Positions 57,437-64,000 of a stretch of 64,000 bases of DNA are shown here, piece by piece; within the stretch, counting starts at the first letter, position 1; every line of letters begins with the position of its first letter. The translations under genes and the position numbers were made by a program. Below the pieces are notes generated by a model, which worked only from the letters and a program-made list of their open reading frames with translations, ran no database searches and was not told the DNA's origin. The stretch is from Stemphylium vesicarium (lineage: Eukaryota; Ascomycota; Dothideomycetes; Pleosporales; Pleosporaceae), in NCBI GenBank assembly GCA_004380135.1, contig QXCR01000025.1, positions 178,899-242,898 of the forward strand, written 5' to 3'.

Positions 57437-60400
57437 ATGGCACGCAAGAACCGACGATCCACAATTGAAATGCGCCAGCGCAGATTGCGCTCCTCCCAAG
57501 ACGATACAAGCACGGGGGCCACGGCAAGCACATCTGCCCAGGTACGTCCAAGTGACACATGCGAAGTTCTCTTTTAGCCACATAGGCTTACTCAAGCAGC
57601 CTACATCACTGTTCACTAGCTCGTCCAGCTCTTCACGTATAAACACCGGGGCTGCGGCTTCGTACGCGAACCCGACTTTCCACCCATATCCCGCATTATC
57701 AAGGGCCGGCCGAGAGGCCATCGCAGCGCAAGAATTCCTTACAAGACGAGCTTCATACTCAAGGGACCCCCATAGCCGTGACACGGGACATGGACATGTA
57801 GACTTTCTTTTACCACGGCACGGCAACATTCCGATACCGAGTGAAGAGGACCCGGACCCCATCTTTGCAGACGCATATGAGCACGACCTCGCTCTCGCTT
57901 TGCAATACGATTGGCCTGCTGAAGACGCTCTTGAGGCAGAAACTGAAGTCGAAGACGACTACGAGGACGCCTTAGACTTTCACTTTTCGTTCGAGAATAG
58001 ACCAGAGGCATTAGAACGACGTCCACAACATTCATCCTTTGGCGCCTACCACGCACATCACGCCGCCGACCAACGTTCAGATCCCCCGCAATACCCACGT
58101 ACCAACAGGTACTACCTCGGTCAAGCGCAGTCGGTAGATGACATGGCACTTCGGCCTACGGGTGATCCCTACCACCACATCGTCGCCGGCGCTTCCAAGC
58201 GTTCGCGCGAAAGGTTCGAGAAAGCTGACGACAGGGACATGATTCGTACTTTACAGGACAATGGTGCTGTCGCTGTCATGGTATACAACAACGAAAGCCC
58301 AAACACAAAAGCAAATGATGTTTGGCCTGAATGCCGCAGCTCAGCAAAACTGCCCGCTAGGTATCAATTCTTGGACCCAAATAAGAAAGATATCCATATT
58401 TCCAACTCCAAGCAGCGGGACGTCAGAAAGGATGGAAAGGAAGCATCCACCCCCAAACAAAAGGGAGCACAAATTGCTCGGACTGAGTGGAAGTTGCCCG
58501 TGGAGCTGGTCGAGCTGATCGCAGAACACCTCAATCGCGATGACATCAAGTCATTACGCCTTGTCAGTCGCGAACTAAATCGCAACGTCTCCCAAGTCAT
58601 TTTTCAGACAGTCGTTGTTCCGTTCAATACCGAGATCTACGGAATGCTGGGGCAAGAACCAAAGCCTGATTTCAAAGGCAAGAAACGCGCGAGAATCGAA
58701 CAACCCAGCTATTCCTGGAAAAACGCAAATGGCGACGAGGTGTACAACGGGCATGGCCTTGACGTGTTCCGCGGCTTTGGTAGGCACATTCGTAAATACG
58801 GCATGAGTTTTGAAGTCACCGAAGAGTCTCTTTCGATGCCACCCACCAAGTCTCTGACAGAGAACAAAACAAGCTTCTGGGGCAAATACGACTGGCCTTT
58901 TGAGGAGTATCGCCGATTTGACGCTGTTGCTGGACTTGAGACTGCCGCCGATGAAACGCCACGGATGAAGACCGCCTTCTCCGAGCTCACCAAAGTTAAG
59001 GAGCTTGCTCTCTCCATCAATAGCGGATTAGGGTGGCTGAACGGTCCCGACAAATCTATAAGGGCACGCGTCTTACAAAGGCCTTCCAAGGTTTTTGGTA
59101 CGGCAAAAGCGGTCCCGGATCGCAAAGCGCAAGCTCAACAAGAGCTCTGGAGGCACATTGAGGCATGCCACTACGCTGCTGGCAAGGAGATCAAACACGC
59201 AACGCTATACAAACAGGACGGACAGCTCCCCCTAACCGAACAAAACAAGACCAAGATGCTGGCCGGCGTACAGCCCGAAATGCCCTACTTGGATCCTCAG
59301 CTGATTCATGAAGCCACTCCTCACGATATCCTTGACATTCCCGTGCCCAATTCCTTTGATGACCCATATGTTCTGGATCGTTTCATATCGGCGCCATCTT
59401 CACTAGGTACTGGCGTCTTGTTCTCATCGACCATTACCCCACCTGATGCTGGACAGCTCGTGAACCCCATCATACCTGTCAAGCTTACTAAAGCTCAACA
59501 GGAGTGGTTGTTAGAGACGGAATGGGCCCAACGAGCGTTCATGTCGTCGTACATGCTCTCCATCATTGATAACCCTATCACATTCCAACCGGTACATAGC
59601 TTGAATATCTCGGGGCTTTCTGATCGATATCTGCCCATACTAAATCGTTCGGACTTTTGGGATGCACTACCCAACCTTCACCAAGTCACTATCATGGTCA
59701 TACCGGGATGGCGAACGGTCCAGAAAGACGAGGCTGGCTTCGTTCACACTCCAACAGTCAACCCTACTCTGGGGTCCAATATGTTCTTTGACTTGATCCG
59801 TGACCACATCGCTTCGCGCTCCAATATTCGAGATCTGACCATCGGTTGGACCGCTGGCGGTGAACATGCCGTGGGACTTTATGCAAGGAACAAGCTTATA
59901 TGTCCGGCCCCTGTCATGGATCTGCGGCCTCTTACGACGCATCCCGCATCTTACGCTCCTGCAGCGCTCCTTGAAACCAATGCAGAACGTTTGCAGGAAT
60001 TACTGCTTCGACTACCCCATGTCGAACGACTGAAGTTAGAAAACTGCTGGATCACTCCTCCAGCTTTGCTACAGCTTGTCAAACTTCATGATTCGCTGTA
60101 TCTGAAAGAATTGGTGCTCGATTCTGTATCTCTTACGGCCATGCTTCGTGTCAACGCTCCCAACCACAATGCAAACCTCCCAGGATTCGCATTTCATGCC
60201 GTTGCGCAACTTGGAATGGCCGCACAAGGAGGAGCTGTGGGTGCTCAGGCTGGTCAATTCATGCCACACCAGCAACAAATTCTCCAGGTCTACATCCACA
60301 CCCTCCAATTGCAACTTCAGCAGCTCCAAGCAAATGCTGGGGGCTTCCAGCAAAATCATATTACCGCCTTGCAAAATCAATTGCAACATATCCAGAACGC

Positions 60401-61166
60401 GAACGGGCAACAACCTCCTGCGCAGGGTCAAGGTCAAAATCAGGCGCCAGCTCCATTACATGTGCCTGGACATGCCCAACAGCAGCAGCCGGCGAATGCT
60501 CATGCAAATTTTGCAAATGTTACCCAGATTGCTGCCCACGTCAATCATTTACAAAATCAAGTTGCAGCAGGTCAGCATAATGCAGTAGGCAATCAGAATG
60601 CCGCAGGACAACAGCCTGTACCGCTACCTCTTCCGGTGCCAGCGACCAACCCAGCCATTCCGCATGTTCAGTCTGTACTCAAGGCGAAACCTCGCCAAGG
60701 ATCTTGGATGGACATTATCGATCAGATCTCACCTGGACTCAATCTCTCTGACTTCGAGTCCGACCATTCCAAGGCCGACAGCGAACGCATAACCTCTCTT
60801 CAAAAAGTTGAATTCGTTTCTTGTGGTTATGCAAAGCTCGCGCATGCAGCATTTGATCAGACGGCGGTTGAGTTCGGTCACGGTGTCGCTGCCGCCTTGC
60901 GCCACCCTTGGTTCACCCGGCGCGCGGTCGCTCTTTCTCCTGCGATGATGAGTGCTAAGTGGACCTATCTGGCCGATATAGTACAAGAAGTCGACCCCTC
61001 GGAGCTAGGTGCGCTCGATGCTGGCTGGAACTTGCGAACCGGTTGGGAAGACAGGGACGAAGCGCGTGCTGTGGAGTTCGACGGTCTGCTTCCTGGTGGC
61101 ACAGGGCGCTTCACAGGCACCATACGGCATTCAGATAGAGTGACTGAAGAGGCCTATACAAGTTAG
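57437..61166 (+). CDS. Large F-box protein with Gln/Asn-rich region
   Basis: Two exons, 57437-57541 and 57600-61166, give 1223 aa. The start MARKNRRSTIEMRQRRLR is a true ATG. The alternative unspliced frame begins at a GTG and includes sequence that behaves as a 58-nt intron (GTACGT donor, GCAG acceptor). The first about 330 residues are acidic/low complexity. An F-box spans about 332-375 (WKLPVELVELIAEHLNRDDIKSLRLVSRELN). Leucine-rich, LRR-like segments follow (LPHVERLKLENCWITPPALLQL), and a long Gln/Asn/His/Ala-rich tract covers about 920-1055. The C-terminus contains FVSCGYAKLAHAAFDQ. It likely serves as an SCF ubiquitin-ligase receptor, substrate unknown. The Q/N-rich region could support aggregation or condensate formation (inference). 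Confidence 0.85.
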
Positions 61167-62764
61167 TGGATTGCCTCTGGGTTCATGGCGCTCTTCGCCT
61201 ATACACTGATCTGGCTCCCAGACCTTCGCGAACTATCCTCGCAATTTGGACAAATGGGCCTGCGGTAACAAATTGCGCTGAGGGCCCAATTTCCTTTGAT
61301 CATGGCGTTCAGGCGGGTCAACAACAAAAAAAGCAAGTGGTGTACGGCCATCGTAGAGGTTCTCTATGATTTCCAGCCGATACCTAGGATTAGTGGTTAA
61401 ATTACAGAGCTTTACCGTTTAGTCACTGTATCGCCTATGCATCTCTGACGCGCGGCAAAACTCCAGCGTTTCTTCGGCGACTCAACGTGCCAAGTGCACC
61501 GGGGCCTGGTCGTGACCTAGCCATGCCTGGAACATATCGCCACGTCGGACATATCACTCCAAGGCTACAGCCCTGCGATATGGTGTAGCTTTGGAGGTAA
61601 GTTTGTCTGCGCATCGTCGGTACGGGGATCCGAGTTCCAGCTTGTCAGTGTACTAGCGTGTAGGGAAGATGAGGGGAAGAGCGGAGAAGAGCCCGCTACT
61701 GTGGGATCTTGGCGTCCCTCACAGGTGATGTCATCTCTTTTTTTTCCTACAACGCGCGATCCTTCTCACATTCGTGCTTCGACCATTCTGATATGCTGGT
61801 CGCTCGCAGAGCATTGCGTTGTTGCTGAAAGAACTTTTTATTTTCTCATGCAGGCCCGGAGTAGCGCGGACCCCAGCCCGTCTCATCATCTGCTCCCTGC
61901 AGCCAAGTAATCCGCCTGGGGATATGCCAGATTTCTCCGCTGCATGCACTCCTTTCCACTACTATCAAAGCCTAGAATCCATTCCGGACTGCAAAAGTAG
62001 TGATAGCGCCTTAGGCTCATCGTCTCTTTTTTCAAGCACAGCCACGCGGGTATGTGCATCACCACTAGAAGAGGAAGTCTTGGTGAACGCTAGGCCTATT
62101 GAGGAGCTGGGGTAAGGCTACGGATCTTGATCTACCCGAGCTAAGATGGCTAGGCGATATCTTGGGAGCGATCGTGCTACCAAAAGATACAAGCTCGTCT
62201 TACAATGCATGGAAGGTTCCGACACCAAGACGTTGAACGGCGTCTTCGCGGTATCACGGTATCACGGCGCATGTTGTCCATTGGTCACGCATACTAGGTT
62301 CAGTGGAGATTGTTTTTTTTTCATGGCCAGATTCATACAACCGGTAGCTTTTTATCGGGCCGTGCTAATCATGCCTGTCAGTCAGAATGCAGTTCCAAGA
62401 CCACTACCCAGGATGTCGGTCACGCCTCTCACATCATCCCCGTTGCTCCCGTGGGTGAGGACCGCCTCAAGCCCATGTTGCGGACTTGGCTTCTTGAGCC
62501 CAGAAAGCCTCACCAAGACACCAGCATGCATACCCAAGAGTTAATCACTGATCAATAGTCTCTTTTGTCTCTTCAACCTATGTCATCGGGCTCTGGCGGG
62601 AAGGGCTTGAGGCAACGTCTAGTAAGAGGGGGAGAGCCGCAATCGTATAAAGCATCGTTCAAGAAGGCGTTTACAAGAGCATCATCCATCAGACAACACA
62701 CCCCTCACACTTCATCCACAATCTACAGACAGTCGTTATCTTAGATATCCAACCAATTCTCAAG
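61167..62764. other. Intergenic, F-box 3' flank and CHRD gene upstream region
   Basis: No gene is supported. The last about 120 bases contain a TATA box and a CA-rich leader before 62765. Confidence 0.5.
62646..62651 (+). promoter_or_regulatory. Candidate TATA box of the CHRD gene
   Basis: A TATAAA hexamer lies 114 bases upstream of the CHRD start codon, followed by a C/A-rich leader. Spacing fits a fungal core promoter; function is inferred. Confidence 0.55.
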
Positions 62765-63455
62765 ATGCTTTTCACCACCCCCGCCATCCTTGCTCTCATC
62801 TCTGCTCCTCTGGCCTTCGCTGCTCCGTCTCCGAAGCCTAGTTATAAGTCAGACTGCAAGAAAGACTTCAACAAGAAGTGGAACTCACATGACAACAGCT
62901 GGATGCCGAACGAGAAATTGTTCTATTTCGATGCCGAATACGTCGTCAAGGCCACTCCAGACCAGGTCATCGCTACCACTGGTCTGCCCGCTCCCGGCCA
63001 GCCCGGTGCTCGCGGCATTTTTAAATACGGCATCAACGTAGCTGAAAACACCATCTGCTACAACATTACTCTCAGCGGAGTGACTGGCGAATACCAGAGC
63101 GCTGCGATTACCGCCACGCACATTCACGAGGCTGTCGAGGGCATGGCCGGCCCACCCCGTCTCGTAAGCACTACCCCTGATTCTGTCTTGATGACCCAAC
63201 TCCACTCCGTAGACCATCGCTGACAAAGTGCTTCAGGCCTTCCCCAACCCAACCGGTCCCGATGAGCGCCGCACCTCTTACGGTTGCTTGAAGGGCCCCT
63301 TCTTTGTCAACGTCACCAACATGGCCACTGGCAAGGACCAAGCCGACGGCTTCCATGTCAGCCAGATTGTCGCCAACCCCAAGGGTTTCTTCACCGACTC
63401 GCACACTGCTGATTTCTCTTCTGGTGCCGTTCGTGGACAGCTCCCCGGCTACTAA
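62765..63455 (+). CDS. Secreted CHRD-domain protein
   Basis: Two exons, 62765-63163 and 63237-63455, give 205 aa. Residues 1-19 are a signal peptide (MLFTTPAILALISAPLAFA). The CHRD (chordin-like) domain is recognised by the strand pattern FDAEYVVKATPDQVIATT, ITATHIHEAVEGMAGPPRL and the final AVRGQLPGY. THIHEA and the closing RGQL are typical of this domain in fungal secreted proteins. Molecular function is unknown. The intron uses GTAAGC, a CTGAC branch site and CTTCAG. An alternative in-frame acceptor at CGTAG (24 bases earlier) would insert eight residues (TIADKVLQ) and cannot be excluded. A strong TATA box suggests inducible, possibly high, expression. Confidence 0.85.
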
Positions 63456-64000
63456 GTGGGAGGCTTAGGGCCTAATTTCGCAGGGATTTGTCGCTGAAAA
63501 GTGGGTGTAATGGGCGATTGATCAAATCCGCCGAACCTATTGCTCATCGTAATGGTGTATAGTACTGTACATAATGTCTAAGGAATCAATGTCTATTAAG
63601 TATTGTTGTTATGAGAACACGCATCGTCAACCATCTTCGGGCTCCACACTGGACTTTGCCTTTGCGAGTAAAACCAGCAGAACAATAAAAACGTCAGAAT
63701 CCAAACTCTACTTAGGTATATACCTAGGAAGGGGTCCTTACTTCCGGACAGGAAGCCGAGGAATCGGTCATCCGCTCGTAGCACTGTCAGTAGAAACGGT
63801 CATTCGTCGGGCATTGCATTTTCGATCCAACCAGGAAACGATTTCCGGCTTTTCACAACGGGAGTGCATACAGTTCAGGTTAGTGAATTGCAAGACAATG
63901 GTGTGAGGGTCGGAATCCATCGGAACTGGGTTCCGAATGTCCTCACATCACTCCACCCCCTCCCCCCCCACCCCGTCGCCACCTCCCTCCCTTCCCCCCC
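63456..64000. other. 3' flank ending in a C-rich tract
   Basis: No gene is supported. From about 63950 the sequence is nearly all C with a few A, T and G (CCCC-runs broken by CACC, GTCG and CTCC), a low-complexity pyrimidine tract running into the window edge. Confidence 0.6.

Overview
This window is nuclear DNA of a filamentous ascomycete, most likely Dothideomycetes/Pleosporales. The evidence is genes split by short introns (about 45-120 nt) with GTAAGT/GTATGT-type donors and CTAAC/CTGAC-type branch points, loose gene spacing on both strands, and a typical filamentous-fungal gene content: Zn2Cys6 regulator, CYP, GH12/GH81/GH128 glucanases, TRP-like flavin carrier, PhoD-type phosphatase, CHRD protein and F-box proteins. 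I found no rRNA, tRNA, CRISPR array or intact transposon. The order-level assignment is inferred from overall gene character and was not tested.

Layout. 0-14 kb is gene-poor and accessory in character: a membrane-anchored cytochrome P450, a tiny membrane protein, a Zn2Cys6 transcription factor with a fungal-specific regulatory domain, and a GH47 alpha-1,2-mannosidase that looks like a recent pseudogene. 14-26 kb is rich in wall-related genes: a GH128 glucanase with a very long (GAA/CTT)n tract inside its only intron, a FLC-type TRP-like membrane protein, and a secreted GH81 endo-1,3-beta-glucanase. 27-36 kb holds the housekeeping core: a WW-domain protein, SDA1 (60S ribosome biogenesis) and RSE1 (SF3b splicing factor), with SDA1 and RSE1 diverging from a 451-bp shared promoter. 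36-43 kb has an EthD-like protein, a mucin-like GPI-type protein with a probable GC-AG intron, a 66-aa protein and a bZIP factor. 43-46 kb has no supported gene. 46-64 kb has a mitochondrial PPR protein, a histidine phosphatase built from micro-exons, a PhoD-type phosphatase, GH12 endoglucanase, two divergently placed F-box genes and a CHRD-domain secreted protein.

How the genes fit together. No single operon-like system is present. Three intact glucan-active enzymes (GH128, GH81, GH12) plus a decayed GH47 share the window, which suggests a wall-remodelling or saprotrophic/pathogenic theme, but they are not contiguous. The P450 and Zn2Cys6 regulator are neighbours without a PKS, NRPS or terpene synthase, so they do not make a recognisable metabolite cluster within this window. 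All exon models were derived by hand from splice signals, conserved motifs and frame arithmetic. I found no convincing undescribed multi-gene system; the most unusual items are gene-structure features (pseudogenisation lesions, micro-exons splitting a catalytic motif, a GC-AG intron and an intronic triplet repeat).
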